Positions 8,695 to 18,054 are shown, numbered from the stretch's first letter. The stretch is 64,000 bases of DNA from Pacificispira sp040217575 (GCA_040217575.1 JAVJPW010000006.1:1469215-1533214), one strand, 5' to 3'. Numbers and translations are program-made. Notes: a model not told the origin generated them from the letters alone.

Positions 8695-9663
8695 ATGGCG
8701 GCAAAAATTTTCATCGATGGCGAGGCGGGAACGACAGGACTTCAGATTCGGACGCGACTGGAAGGGCGCGCGGATTTGGAATTCATCAGCCTGGGTGACG
8801 ACCTGCGGAAGGACAGTGACGCCCGCCGGGACGCGATGGCAGCGGCCGATGTCGTGATCCTGTGCCTGCCGGACGATGCGGCGCGCGAAGCTGTGGCATT
8901 GGCCGAAGGGTTGGATACACGGATCATCGATGCATCGTCCGCGCACCGTGTCGCTCCGGGATGGACTTACGGCTTTCCGGAATATGATGCGGCCGCGCGC
9001 GGGAAAATCGCTGCGGCGTCCCGGGTTACCAACCCCGGATGTTATGCGATTACGTCGGTGGCAATCCTGCATCCGCTGGTCGGGGCCGGGGTCGTGCCGT
9101 CAGGCTGGCCGGTTACGATCAATGCCGTATCGGGATATTCCGGCGGTGGAAAGGCCCTGATCGCCGCCTTCGAAGACCCGTCGGCACCCGATCACACGGA
9201 CGAGGCGTTTCGCGTCTACGGCCTGACGCTTCAGCACAAGCATCTTCCCGAAATCAAAACCTGGAGCGGGCTGGACCACACACCGGTGTTCGTGCCCAGC
9301 GTCGGTCGTTTCGCGCAGGGGATGCTGGTTCAGGTGCCGTTGCAGCTTTGGGCGCTGCCGGGGAAACCGGGCGTGGACGCGGTGCATAAGGCACTCAGCG
9401 ATCATTACGCGGGTGAGGAGTTCGTCGAGGTCGTGCCCCTGGCGGATACCGGGGCGATGGCGAAACTGGATCCCGAAGGGGTGAACGGTACGAACCTTTT
9501 GCGCCTGCATGTCTTTGCCAATGCGGCCGGCGACCAGGCCGTTATAATCGGCCAACTGGACAATCTGGGTAAAGGGGCGTCCGGTCAGGCGGTTCAGAAC
9601 CTGAATCTCATGCTGGGCCTCACAGAAGGGGAGGGGCTTTCCCGCACACAGAGGGCCGCATGA
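8695..9663 (+). CDS. argC: N-acetyl-gamma-glutamyl-phosphate reductase (type 2)
   Basis: NADPH-dependent reduction of N-acetylglutamyl phosphate to the semialdehyde, the third step of arginine synthesis. The 322 residues begin MAAKIFIDGEAGTTGLQIRT, the short-type ArgC N terminus with the nucleotide loop GEAGTTG. The catalytic cysteine is C116 in TNPGCYAIT, and HKHLPEI carries a likely catalytic histidine. The frame is open further upstream through the M48 gene end, but the ATG at 8695 gives the family start. The stop overlaps the murI start (ATGA). Confidence 0.95.
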   Translation: MAAKIFIDGEAGTTGLQIRTRLEGRADLEFISLGDDLRKDSDARRDAMAAADVVILCLPDDAAREAVALAEGLDTRIIDASSAHRVAPGWTYGFPEYDAAARGKIAAASRVTNPGCYAITSVAILHPLVGAGVVPSGWPVTINAVSGYSGGGKALIAAFEDPSAPDHTDEAFRVYGLTLQHKHLPEIKTWSGLDHTPVFVPSVGRFAQGMLVQVPLQLWALPGKPGVDAVHKALSDHYAGEEFVEVVPLADTGAMAKLDPEGVNGTNLLRLHVFANAAGDQAVIIGQLDNLGKGASGQAVQNLNLMLGLTEGEGLSRTQRAA

Positions 9664-10583
9664 TCGGCGTCTTTGATTCCGGGCATGGCGGTCTTACGGT
9701 TCTAAGGGCCCTGACCGCCCGGTTTCCTGACCAGGAGTTTACCTATTTCGGTGACCATGCCTATGCCCCTTATGGCATGCGCTCCACGGAAGAAATCTAC
9801 CAACTGACCAGGCGCCGTGTCGCGTTTCTGATCGACCGGGGGTGCCGCCTGGTCGTCCTTGCCTGCAATACCGCGTCCGCGGTTGCCCTGCGCCGGTTGC
9901 AACAGGAGTGGCTGCCTGTCCATGCACCTGACGCGCGCATCCTTGGGGTCTTCATCCCGGTAATTGAGGCATTGAGCGGTCAGGAATGGTCGGTAGCCGG
10001 ACCTTCCCGCCTTTCGCCGCGCCGGATCGCAAAGACGGTTGGAGTGTTTGCCACCCGCAAGACCGTCGAAAGCGGGGCCTTCCGAACGGAGCTTCAGGAA
10101 CGCGTGCGCGGGATAAAGGTAATACAGCAAGGCTGCCCCAGGCTGGCCGAGTCGATAGAGAAGGCGCTGGATCCCGATCTGCTGAAGGGGGGCGTAAGAC
10201 GCTATTGCGAACAGATGCTGGCAAAGGCCGGACGGACGCCGATCGAACTCGTTGTATTGGGGTGTACCCATTATCCGCTGGTGCGCGACTATTTCGAAGC
10301 AGCCCTGCCGCCCAAGACGCCGATTATGGATCAACCTTCCATTATCGCAGACAGCCTGGCCCGATATCTGGACCGTCATCCGGAATTCCGAACGCCGGTC
10401 CCTGTGCCGGCACAGGTTACCTATCTGACCAGCGGCGACCCCGCCATCGTCACGAGCACAGCGGCAGGTCTGTTCGGGGAGGCTATCAGTTTCCGTTATT
10501 TCCGGGATGATACCGAACCCGCGGCGGAACAAGAGCCTGGCCCCACCGGTCAGTCGGAAGAGATGGAGGAAGAGACGCAATGA
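9660..10583 (+). CDS. murI: Glutamate racemase
   Basis: Interconverts L- and D-glutamate to supply peptidoglycan synthesis. The 307 residues carry both catalytic cysteines, C69 in VVLACNTAS and C202 in VVLGCTHYPL. The N-terminal motif reads DSGHGG where most family members have DSGVGG or DSGLGG. The C terminus has a Glu/Pro-rich tail of about 25 residues (EPAAEQEPGPT...) beyond the usual end. It overlaps argC and the carbonic anhydrase gene by 4 bp each (ATGA), so translation is probably coupled. Confidence 0.92.
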   Translation: MIGVFDSGHGGLTVLRALTARFPDQEFTYFGDHAYAPYGMRSTEEIYQLTRRRVAFLIDRGCRLVVLACNTASAVALRRLQQEWLPVHAPDARILGVFIPVIEALSGQEWSVAGPSRLSPRRIAKTVGVFATRKTVESGAFRTELQERVRGIKVIQQGCPRLAESIEKALDPDLLKGGVRRYCEQMLAKAGRTPIELVVLGCTHYPLVRDYFEAALPPKTPIMDQPSIIADSLARYLDRHPEFRTPVPVPAQVTYLTSGDPAIVTSTAAGLFGEAISFRYFRDDTEPAAEQEPGPTGQSEEMEEETQ

Positions 10584-11098
10584 CAGGTCTGTTGCCGTTT
10601 GAAGACCAGACCCCGCGTTTGGCGGACAACGTCTTCGTCGCCCCCGGTGCCTGTGTCATCGGCGATGTAGAGATCGGCGCGGATTCCAGCATCTGGTACG
10701 GATGCGTCCTTCGGGGCGATGTGAATGAGATCCGCATCGGGTCCGGTGTGAACATACAGGACGGCACGGTGATCCACGTCGCATCCAAAGGGCAGGGAAC
10801 GTATATCGGGAACGACGTTTCCGTCGGTCACATGGCACTTCTGCACGCGTGTACAATCGAGGACGGGGCGTTCGTTGGCATGAAGGCGGTGGTGATGGAC
10901 AATGCCGTTGTCGAATCCGGCGCCATGGTGGCGGCCGGTGCCCTGGTCACACCGGGAAAGCGCGTTCGGTCCGGTGAACTTTGGACCGGATGGCCGGCAT
11001 CCGCCAAGCGCGCCCTGACGGATTCGGATCGTGATATGATGGTCTGGACGCATACCCACTACCGCACGCTGGCACAACGGCACATGCAAAGCCAATAG
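10580..11098 (+). CDS. Gamma carbonic anhydrase family protein
   Basis: A 172-residue left-handed beta-helix protein with hexapeptide repeats (VIGDVEIGADSSIWYGCVLRGD, split over successive turns). The three zinc-binding histidines of the family fit H in TVIHVAS and the pair in VSVGHMALLHAC. The R.D....IG...NIQD motif is also present. Gamma carbonic anhydrases hydrate CO2, although many of the short YrdA/CaiE-like members lack measurable activity. It is the third gene of the argC-murI unit. Confidence 0.88.
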   Translation: MTGLLPFEDQTPRLADNVFVAPGACVIGDVEIGADSSIWYGCVLRGDVNEIRIGSGVNIQDGTVIHVASKGQGTYIGNDVSVGHMALLHACTIEDGAFVGMKAVVMDNAVVESGAMVAAGALVTPGKRVRSGELWTGWPASAKRALTDSDRDMMVWTHTHYRTLAQRHMQSQ

Positions 11099-11100
11099 AG

Positions 11101-11997
11101 CTAGGGGCGTACCTCCCCCAACGCCCAGTCCCTGAACGCGACGACATTCGGGTTATTCTCTGCCGATGGGGGATACACGATAAAGGCCGAAAATTCCGGT
11201 GCTATTTCGTGGCGGTCGCCAAACGGGCGCACTAAACGTCCGGCGGAAATGTCGCCGGCAACCAGGGATTCCGGCATAAGCGCGACTCCCAACCCATCAA
11301 TCGCGGCCTGGACCAACAGGCTTTCCATATTGAAGCGCATTCCCCGCCCGGCATCGATGTCGCCCAGCCCGGCCGCGCGCAGCCACAAACGCCAGTTCGC
11401 ACCGACATCGCGTTCCATGCGCCATTCGCCATGAAGAAGTGTCTGATTGCGAAGGTCTTCCGGCGTGCGAATGGCATCCGCCACCCGTGGGGAACATACC
11501 GGAAAGGCCAATTCCGTAATCAAGGGCAGAACGGTGAGACCGGGATAGTTTCCGGTTCCGTAGCGCACCGCCACATCGATTGAATCCCGCGTGAAGTCGA
11601 CAAGTTCGTCCGTCGCGTGAATTCGGATATCGATCTGGGGATAGTCGCTGCGAAACCTTTCCAACCGCGGGATTAGCCACTTTTCCGCCAGGGTCAGATA
11701 GATACTGACGGTCAGGACGTCGCTGGCCGTCACAGCCGTTAGTTGATTGTGTACGTCCCGAAAGGAAGCGAACCCCTCCCGCACGGACGGCAGGACGGCC
11801 TTTGCAAGCGCGGTCAGAGCAAGGCTGCGGGTCGTTCGTTCGAACAGGGTGACACCATAGTGTTCTTCCAGACCCCGGATCTGCTGGCTGACCGCTGCGG
11901 GCGTAACATTCAATTCTTCCGCCGCGCGGGTAAAGCTTAGATGACGGGATGCGGCCTCAAAGGCGCGGAATTGTGGGATCGGGATATGTTCTGTCAT
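11101..11997 (-). CDS. LysR family transcriptional regulator (GcvA-like)
   Basis: A 298-residue regulator. The winged helix-turn-helix is in the first 65 residues (PQFRAFEAASRHLSFTRAAE, then ELNVTPAAVSQQI and LE..G..LFER), followed by the type 2 periplasmic-binding-like effector domain. The sequence is nearest to the GcvA/AmpR branch. It is divergent from the CmcJ-like gene across a 155-bp AT-rich region, the classic arrangement for a LysR protein controlling its neighbour. The effector is unknown. Confidence 0.9.
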   Translation of the reverse strand: MTEHIPIPQFRAFEAASRHLSFTRAAEELNVTPAAVSQQIRGLEEHYGVTLFERTTRSLALTALAKAVLPSVREGFASFRDVHNQLTAVTASDVLTVSIYLTLAEKWLIPRLERFRSDYPQIDIRIHATDELVDFTRDSIDVAVRYGTGNYPGLTVLPLITELAFPVCSPRVADAIRTPEDLRNQTLLHGEWRMERDVGANWRLWLRAAGLGDIDAGRGMRFNMESLLVQAAIDGLGVALMPESLVAGDISAGRLVRPFGDRHEIAPEFSAFIVYPPSAENNPNVVAFRDWALGEVRP

Positions 11998-12152
11998 GGA
12001 TATTATTTAGTATAATTTAAAAATCAATCAAGAAACTATCGTTTGTGAATTCTCAGTAAAGACCGAAATACTGGACATCAAATAGGGGGCGCAGCCCGGA
12101 AACTGATAAACCGCGCTTAACAAGGGCGCGGGGTCATGAAAGGAATGATCTG
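11998..12152. promoter_or_regulatory. AT-rich divergent intergenic region, lysR / CmcJ-like gene
   Basis: A 155-bp gap between two divergent start codons. The half next to the LysR gene is strikingly AT-rich (around 11999-12030, including TATAAT at 12011-12016), in contrast to the GC-rich surroundings. This is a plausible place for both promoters and LysR boxes. No single operator can be assigned with certainty. A ribosome binding site-like AAAGGAA lies just before the CmcJ-like ATG. Confidence 0.5.
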
Positions 12153-12962
12153 ATGTCAAACTACCCATTTACGCTGGCGGATATCAATTTCGTGCCGGCA
12201 GGGGTCCGATCGCCGGAATCCCGGTACGTCGAAGGATCAACAGAGGCGGTCAAGAACTACGAACCCGAAATCCGTTCTGTCCGAATCGCAAACGGACGCG
12301 TCGAACAGGATCTTTTTAAACTGGATACGCACGGGTTTGAACTGGTCCCCCATTCGACGGCGTTGGGCGCGGTTGAAGACGCGGCGCACCCGGATATTGC
12401 AGAAATTTACGAGCCGGAGATCGACCGGCTGCTGAAGGCTGCGACCGGCGCGGATGACGTCCTGATTTTCGACCACACAATTCGCATCGCAGGTAATCGA
12501 AACGGGCGCCGCCCGGTTTTTCAGGCCCATAATGATTATACCGAAACCTCTGCCCCCCAACGGGTGGCACAACTGATCGGGGATAAGGATGCGGCCAGGC
12601 GGTTCGACGGCCGCGTGGCACAGGTAAATGTCTGGCGTCCTTTAAAGGGGCCTGTCCAGGCGCTGCCATTGGCGGTGGCGGATGCACGCACCGTGGACCC
12701 GTATGACCTTCGCAAGTCCGCGCTGGTCTACCCCGGCCGGGTAGGGGAGACGTACCACCTGACCTATTCGCCACGGCAGCGTTGGACATATTTCCCGGAG
12801 ATGACGACAGATGAAGTGCTGCTGTTGAAAGGGTATGACAGTGCCACGGACGGACGCAGCCGGTTCACGCCTCATACGGCGTTCGAACACCCGGAAACGC
12901 GGGCAGATGCGCCTGCACGACACAGCATTGAGACCCGGACGTTCCTGTTTTTCAATGCATAG
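12153..12962 (+). CDS. CmcJ/NvfI family oxidoreductase
   Basis: A 269-residue protein of the CmcJ/NvfI/asaB-like family. It shows the conserved order L..HGF.L..H.T.V..., DDVLIFDHTIR, the metal-site-like HNDYT, VNVWRPLKGPVQ.LPLAV.D, and Y.FPEMT.DEVLL.K.YDS...R..PHTAFEHP. Members include cephamycin 7-alpha-methoxylation protein CmcJ and fungal 2-oxoglutarate-dependent oxygenase relatives. Bacterial standalone members have no agreed substrate. The HND and late PHTAFEH histidines could bind iron (inference). Probably controlled by the divergent LysR regulator. Confidence 0.8.
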   Translation: MSNYPFTLADINFVPAGVRSPESRYVEGSTEAVKNYEPEIRSVRIANGRVEQDLFKLDTHGFELVPHSTALGAVEDAAHPDIAEIYEPEIDRLLKAATGADDVLIFDHTIRIAGNRNGRRPVFQAHNDYTETSAPQRVAQLIGDKDAARRFDGRVAQVNVWRPLKGPVQALPLAVADARTVDPYDLRKSALVYPGRVGETYHLTYSPRQRWTYFPEMTTDEVLLLKGYDSATDGRSRFTPHTAFEHPETRADAPARHSIETRTFLFFNA

Positions 12963-13000
12963 CTGATCTATTCGGCTTTCGATCAAAGGGAGGAATTGGA

Positions 13001-13363
13001 ATGAGTGATACCCACACCGGCGGCTGTCTTTGCGGTGGAGTCCGATACACGGTTACGGGCCAGATGAGCGATGTCGTGTCCTGTCATTGTACCCAATGCC
13101 GCAAGACATCCGGGCATTATGTCTCCGCCGCCCGCGTCGATGTGCCGAACCTTGTAATTGATACGGACGAAACGCTGACCTGGTTCCGGGCGTCGGACAC
13201 TGCCAGACGGGGCTTTTGTTCGCGTTGCGGCGGGAACCTGTTCTGGTGGCCTGATAGCGACACTCACGTCTCTGTCATGGCGGGCACCATCGACGGTGCG
13301 ACGGGCCTTAAGACGGAAAAGCATATCTTCACCGATACGAAGGGTGACTATTACGAACTTTAG
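13001..13363 (+). CDS. GFA family zinc-binding protein
   Basis: A 120-residue protein of the glutathione-dependent formaldehyde-activating (Gfa) fold. The zinc cysteines are visible as GGCLCGGV, SCHCTQCRKTSG and GFCSRCGGNLFW. Most small Gfa-like proteins have no proven role in formaldehyde metabolism. It lies 38 bp after the CmcJ-like gene with its own ribosome binding site (GGGAGGAA) and ends head-on with the Ldh-type gene, overlapping it by 4 bp. Confidence 0.85.
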   Translation: MSDTHTGGCLCGGVRYTVTGQMSDVVSCHCTQCRKTSGHYVSAARVDVPNLVIDTDETLTWFRASDTARRGFCSRCGGNLFWWPDSDTHVSVMAGTIDGATGLKTEKHIFTDTKGDYYEL

Positions 13364-14370
13364 CCGTTTGCCAGTTCGACGACCTTTGCATGCAGGGCCG
13401 CGGGAAGGGAAATGCCGGTTTCCGGCGTTTCCTGCCGCGCCTTGCGTCGGCGTTCGCCCGGCAGCCGCACGCCCGGAATGGCCGCCAGTTCGTCAAACAA
13501 GGCCTCGCAATGCTGCGCCCAGCCGGCGCCACCCAGGCGCTCTGGATCGATGGCGATGATTGCTTCGCCGCCGACGGGCGGTCCGCCGTCCTTGTTGTCC
13601 AATCGCCCGGATTCAAAAGAAAATACGGACCCGATCAGGCCGCCGGCCAGAAGTTCCACCATCAATGCGATGTTGGCGCCTTTGTAACCGCCGAAGGCAA
13701 GCTGCGCGCCTTTCAGGACTTCGTTCGGGTCTTCGGTGGGATTGCCGTCCGCATCGATACCGGTACCCAGCGGTACCTTGTGACCGTCGCGGGCGTGGAT
13801 CATGACCTCACCACGCGCCATGGCGGCGGACGCCTGGTCGAACACGAACGGGTCCTTACCGGGGCGCGGCCAGGCAAATGCCATCGGGTTCGTGCCGAAC
13901 AGCGGCTTGATACCACCGGACGGCGCTACCATCGGGGAAGCCTGTGTCACCGCAATCGCACACAGCCCCTGTTCCCCCAGCGTTTCCACTTCCGGCCACA
14001 AAGCCGCGAAGTGATAGATGTCGACAAGTCCGACTACGGCAATCCCCTGGGTCCGTGCTTTTTCGGCCAGGGCGGGAAGGGCGGCTTCCAGCGCCAGGGG
14101 GGCAAAACCACCCTTCGCATCAATCCGAATGGCGCCGGGGCCCTGTTCCGTCACTTCGGGCCGTGCCTTGCCGTCTACCTTTCCGCTTTTCAGGGATTTG
14201 CAATAGCCTTCCAGCCGGAACAGACCGTGACTGGCGCAGCGGTCCCGTTCGGCGCGGATCATGATGTCGGTGACTGCGCGGGCGTTTTCCGCATCCGCCC
14301 CATGGGCGGTCAAAGCCTTTCGGGACAGGGCGTCCGCTTCTTCCAGTGTCAGGTTTACGGTATCGCTCAT
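13360..14370 (-). CDS. Ldh family (malate/L-lactate-type) NAD(P)-dependent oxidoreductase
   Basis: A 336-residue member of the Ldh_2 family, which includes sulfolactate, ureidoglycolate and malate dehydrogenases and delta-1-pyrroline-2-carboxylate reductases. Family hallmarks are an N-terminal helical part with DRCASHGLFRL, the segment QASPMVAPSGG, NPMAFAWPRP and the late GYKGANIALMVELL. The active-site histidine is the one in ASHGL. The substrate cannot be chosen between hydroxy acids and cyclic imines. It is in line with a DMT exporter 29 bp upstream, which might move a related metabolite. Confidence 0.85.
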   Translation of the reverse strand: MSDTVNLTLEEADALSRKALTAHGADAENARAVTDIMIRAERDRCASHGLFRLEGYCKSLKSGKVDGKARPEVTEQGPGAIRIDAKGGFAPLALEAALPALAEKARTQGIAVVGLVDIYHFAALWPEVETLGEQGLCAIAVTQASPMVAPSGGIKPLFGTNPMAFAWPRPGKDPFVFDQASAAMARGEVMIHARDGHKVPLGTGIDADGNPTEDPNEVLKGAQLAFGGYKGANIALMVELLAGGLIGSVFSFESGRLDNKDGGPPVGGEAIIAIDPERLGGAGWAQHCEALFDELAAIPGVRLPGERRRKARQETPETGISLPAALHAKVVELANG

Positions 14371-14399
14371 ATTTGTCCCCCTGGTTTGAAATGACGGCG

Positions 14400-15305
14400 C
14401 TATGGTTTGACCTGCACGTTGCGTGGCGGTTCGGGCACATGTCGAATCCGCTCACGATAGATCGTGTAGAGCCCGCTTGCGACGACGACCGACCCGCCCA
14501 CAACGGTCCACACATCCGGCAGATTGCCGAACACAAGATAGCCCATCACCGTAGCCCAGACCAACAGCGTGTAGTTAAACGGCTGCAACGTTGATGCGGG
14601 CGCGCACTCAAGCGCCTTGATCAAAAGCATATGGCCGATTGCCCCGGTGAGCGAAAGAAGCGCCAGATAACGCCATGCTTCGGGCGTCGGTTCCGTCCAG
14701 AAGAAAGGACCGATCGCCGTTGTGACGGCCGCACCGATGACCGCCATATAAAGAAGCGACGTGTCGGACCCGTCTTCGGCGCTGACAACGCGTGTGATCA
14801 CGTGATAGAGCGCGAACATGAACGCGGTCACCAAGGCGACGATGGCTTCCAGTTGAAACACGCCGAAACCGGGGCGGATGATGATCAGCACGCCGACGAA
14901 ACCCGCCAGTACCGCGGCCCACCGGCGGATACCGACGTCCTCCTTCAGGAACAGCGCGGACAGTGCAGTCACAATCAAGGGGAAGCTGGCGAACAGTGCA
15001 TGGGTTTCCGCAAGTGACAGTACGCGCACCGCATAAACAAATGCCAGGATCTCAAAGACGATGATCAGCGACCTTATGACCTGAAGCACAGGACGTTTTG
15101 CCCGCACAACCTGTTTCAGTGGCTTGTTCCAACCGGACAGCGCCATCGCAAAGACGGCAAAAAATAGGAAGCGGACCCAGATGATCTGCGGGATATCATA
15201 GGTCTGCGCCAGGTGCTTGGTGACGGCATCCTGACAGGCAAAGATGAACGTCGCCATGACGACCAGGGCGATGCCGCGGCTTGGATTGTCGATACGTTGG
15301 TTCAT
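14400..15305 (-). CDS. DMT superfamily (EamA) transporter
   Basis: A 301-residue inner-membrane protein with ten predicted helices in two EamA repeats, the usual length and shape of drug/metabolite exporters. The N-terminal SRGIALVVMATFIFACQDAV and the motif LAETHALFASFPLIVTALS, followed by LFLKEDVG, are typical of the S-adenosylmethionine/RhaT-like EamA group. The substrate is unknown. Downstream is the Ldh-type dehydrogenase on the same strand. Confidence 0.85.
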   Translation of the reverse strand: MNQRIDNPSRGIALVVMATFIFACQDAVTKHLAQTYDIPQIIWVRFLFFAVFAMALSGWNKPLKQVVRAKRPVLQVIRSLIIVFEILAFVYAVRVLSLAETHALFASFPLIVTALSALFLKEDVGIRRWAAVLAGFVGVLIIIRPGFGVFQLEAIVALVTAFMFALYHVITRVVSAEDGSDTSLLYMAVIGAAVTTAIGPFFWTEPTPEAWRYLALLSLTGAIGHMLLIKALECAPASTLQPFNYTLLVWATVMGYLVFGNLPDVWTVVGGSVVVASGLYTIYRERIRHVPEPPRNVQVKP

Positions 15306-15424
15306 GGCCCGCCAATACGCCTAAATGAACGGCGCTTCAATCCCGGACCGCCGGACTTGCACCTGTGACCCGGCGGCATTAGAACCGGGCCGACGTCAGC
15401 AATCATATCCGTTTGGAAACTGAA

Positions 15425-16999
15425 ATGGCCACCCTTGCAGAGGAGGCCGGCAGCCGCCGGACCTTCGCCATCATCTCTCACCCCGATGCTGGGAAAACAA
15501 CGCTGACGGAAAAGCTTCTGCTGCGTGGCGGGGCAATCCATCTGGCGGGGGAGGTGAAAGCAAAGGGCGACCGCCGGCGGGCCCGTTCGGACTGGATGAA
15601 GATTGAACAGCAGCGCGGGATTTCGGTCACCACGTCCGTCATGACGTTCATTCGCGACGGGGTGATTTTCAATCTTCTGGATACGCCGGGCCACGAGGAC
15701 TTTTCGGAAGACACCTATCGAACGCTGACGGCGGTCGACAGCGCGGTCATGGTGATCGATGCGGCAAAAGGGATCGAACCCCAGACGCGAAAGCTGTTCG
15801 AAGTATGCCGTCTGCGCGACATGCCGATTGCGACCTTCATAAACAAGCTGGACCGCGAGGCGCGCGACCCGTTCGAACTGATGGACCAAATCGCGGACGA
15901 ACTGGCCCTGGATGTGTCGCCCGTTGCCTGGCCGATCGGGTCCGGGCGCGACTTCAAGGGATGCTATGATCTGCTGAACGACCGTGTCCTGCTTATGGGG
16001 GAGGACCGGACGGAATCCGTTTCCGTCGACGGTCTGGACGATCCGAAGCTGGCGGACCTTGTTCCGGCGGAACAGCTGGACACCCTGCGGGAAGAAGCGG
16101 AACTTGCCCGCGAAGCGTGCCCGACCTTTGATCTGGAAGCCTATCTGCATGGCACGATGACGCCGGTTTATTTCGGAAGCGCGCTTCGGAACTTCGGTGT
16201 CGGGCATCTTCTGTCGGGGATCAGCCTTTATTCCCCGCCGCCCAAGGCATTGGCGACGGATAAGCGTGCCGTCGATCCGACGGAAGAGAAGGTGACCGGT
16301 TTCGTCTTCAAGGTGCAGGCGAATATGGACCCGAACCACCGTGACCGAATTGCCTTTGTGCGCTTGGTGTCCGGCAGATTCAAACGCGGCATGAAACTCA
16401 AGCATGTCCGGTCCGGCAAGCCCATGGCCATCTATAATCCCATCCTGTTTTTTGCACAGGACCGGGAAATCGCGGACGAGGCCTACCCGGGAGACATCAT
16501 CGGGGTACCGAACCACGGGACCTTGCGTGTGGGCGATACGTTGAGCGAGGTCGAGGAAATCCGCTTCACCGGAATTCCAAACTTCGCCCCGGAAATCCTG
16601 CGCCGCGTCCGGCTGGATGACCCTATGAAGGGCAAGCATCTGAAAAAGGCCCTGGAAAGCCTGGCGGAAGAAGGTGTGACGCAGGTCTTCAAACCTGAAC
16701 TGGGGGCTAACTGGATCGTCGGGGTGGTAGGGCAACTGCAGCTGGACGTTTTGAAAACCCGGATCGAAGCGGAGTACGGTATCAATGTGACGCTGGAGCC
16801 AGCCCCGTTCGAAACTGCCCGCTGGGTTGCCGCCGACGACCACGGTGTATTAGACAAGTTCATGTCGTCGGTACGTTCTGCGATGTCGGTCGACCGCGAC
16901 GGCGCACCGGTTTTTCTTGCCAGAAACTACTGGGAACTGAACCACCAGACACAGAACAATCCGGATATTCGCTTTTCCAAGACGAAAGAGCGCGCATAG
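15425..16999 (+). CDS. prfC: Peptide chain release factor 3
   Basis: A GTPase that recycles RF1/RF2 from the terminating ribosome. The 524 residues carry G1 HPDAGKTT, G2 RGISVTTSV, G3 DTPGHEDF and G4 NKLDRE at the expected places, followed by the EF-Tu-like domains 2 and 3 of the RF3 family. Start at ATG 15425 (MATLAEEAGSRRTF); a TTG 12 bases earlier is less likely. It stands alone between a divergent DMT gene and the PAS protein. Confidence 0.95.
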   Translation: MATLAEEAGSRRTFAIISHPDAGKTTLTEKLLLRGGAIHLAGEVKAKGDRRRARSDWMKIEQQRGISVTTSVMTFIRDGVIFNLLDTPGHEDFSEDTYRTLTAVDSAVMVIDAAKGIEPQTRKLFEVCRLRDMPIATFINKLDREARDPFELMDQIADELALDVSPVAWPIGSGRDFKGCYDLLNDRVLLMGEDRTESVSVDGLDDPKLADLVPAEQLDTLREEAELAREACPTFDLEAYLHGTMTPVYFGSALRNFGVGHLLSGISLYSPPPKALATDKRAVDPTEEKVTGFVFKVQANMDPNHRDRIAFVRLVSGRFKRGMKLKHVRSGKPMAIYNPILFFAQDREIADEAYPGDIIGVPNHGTLRVGDTLSEVEEIRFTGIPNFAPEILRRVRLDDPMKGKHLKKALESLAEEGVTQVFKPELGANWIVGVVGQLQLDVLKTRIEAEYGINVTLEPAPFETARWVAADDHGVLDKFMSSVRSAMSVDRDGAPVFLARNYWELNHQTQNNPDIRFSKTKERA

Positions 17000-17100
17000 T
17001 CCGATTGCAGGGGGCATATTTACTCTCCTTTAACCGATAACGCGTTAGGGTTCGATTGCAGGAAATTTCCCCGAGCCCGTCCTGGGAAAGGTGGTCGATT

Positions 17101-18054
17101 ATGGGTGAGTTAAGTATTGCGGATCAGCGCGACCGTTTCGTGGCTTTCGCCTTCGCGGCATCGGATGTTCTGATTGAAATAGACGCAAAAGGGTCGGTCT
17201 GTTTTGTGGCCGGTTCCGTGAAGTCGCTGTTCGCCCATTCAACCGAAGAGATCATGGGAACGGAGATTCTGGACAGTGCGACCAAGGACAACCGTGTCGC
17301 TTTTTCGGAATTCATTGCAAAATTAATGAGTTCCGGTCGGGCCGCAGAAACGCTGATCGACCTGAACGGTGGCGATGGCAAGGTGCATACAGCAGCCGTT
17401 TCCGGCATGGCCAGCCCCCAGCGACCAGGTATTTTCCACCTGGCATTCCGGCAATCGACCTTCATGATGCGCGTAGCCCAGGCGTCCCGCGCAAAGTCCC
17501 CCGTTACGGCGGAAGAACACGCCGCCCATGTGGAAAAAACGGCTAGGGCCGCAGAAAAAAGCGGCGACGTCCTGAACTTTGCAATGTTCGATGTTGATCT
17601 GGAAGGCGCCGAAAAACAGGGAATGACGGACAAGGACAGTGAGAAGCTTTCCGCGTCTCTTGTCGAAACAATGCAGGCATGGTCGGCCGATGGATCCGTG
17701 GGGGAAATCTCAAAGGGGAAATATTCCGTCCTTCTTGAGGATGGCGTTGATGTTTCCCGCGTGAAGAACCGGATGACGGAAGTCGCGAAGATGGAAGTCC
17801 CGAATGTCGACCTGGGTATCAGCGAAACCGCGCTTTCCATCGATGATTTGGTGGATACGGACGATTTCGCCGACACGCTGGAATCCGCAATGACACATTT
17901 CGATCGTGTTGGCGGGGAAATGTTCGATCTTACTAGTCTGGAAGACGCGAAGAAGCTTTCAAAGGCCGCCAGCATTCCACCGCGTGGCGCGGGTTCCAAA
18001 GGACGTCCCGTAGTGCGCGCCCGCCGGCAGGGTGTCGTCGAAGGCTGGGGATGA
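17101..18054 (+). CDS. PAS domain protein with degenerate GGDEF-like domain
   Basis: A 317-residue protein with no membrane segment. Residues of about 10-120 look like a PAS sensor (ASDVLIEIDAKGSVCFVAGS, then KSLFAHSTEEIMGTEI). A second region of about 145-270 has the spacing of a GGDEF domain (NFAMFDVDLEG..., then a terminal cluster). The signature position, however, reads ISKGKYSVLLED, so the GG(D/E)EF residues and catalytic acid are gone. Related alphaproteobacterial proteins can carry an EAL domain after such a region; here the frame ends at GVVEGWG and no EAL follows. Start at ATG 17101 with an AAAGGTGG site. A 10-bp palindrome (17038-17047) lies upstream. Likely a signalling receptor without enzyme activity. 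Confidence 0.6.
   Translation: MGELSIADQRDRFVAFAFAASDVLIEIDAKGSVCFVAGSVKSLFAHSTEEIMGTEILDSATKDNRVAFSEFIAKLMSSGRAAETLIDLNGGDGKVHTAAVSGMASPQRPGIFHLAFRQSTFMMRVAQASRAKSPVTAEEHAAHVEKTARAAEKSGDVLNFAMFDVDLEGAEKQGMTDKDSEKLSASLVETMQAWSADGSVGEISKGKYSVLLEDGVDVSRVKNRMTEVAKMEVPNVDLGISETALSIDDLVDTDDFADTLESAMTHFDRVGGEMFDLTSLEDAKKLSKAASIPPRGAGSKGRPVVRARRQGVVEGWG

Noticed and set aside
15302..16843. A 513-residue minus-strand frame opposite prfC
   Set aside because: A mirror frame of a high-GC gene. It has no family signature, while prfC on the plus strand has all GTPase motifs.
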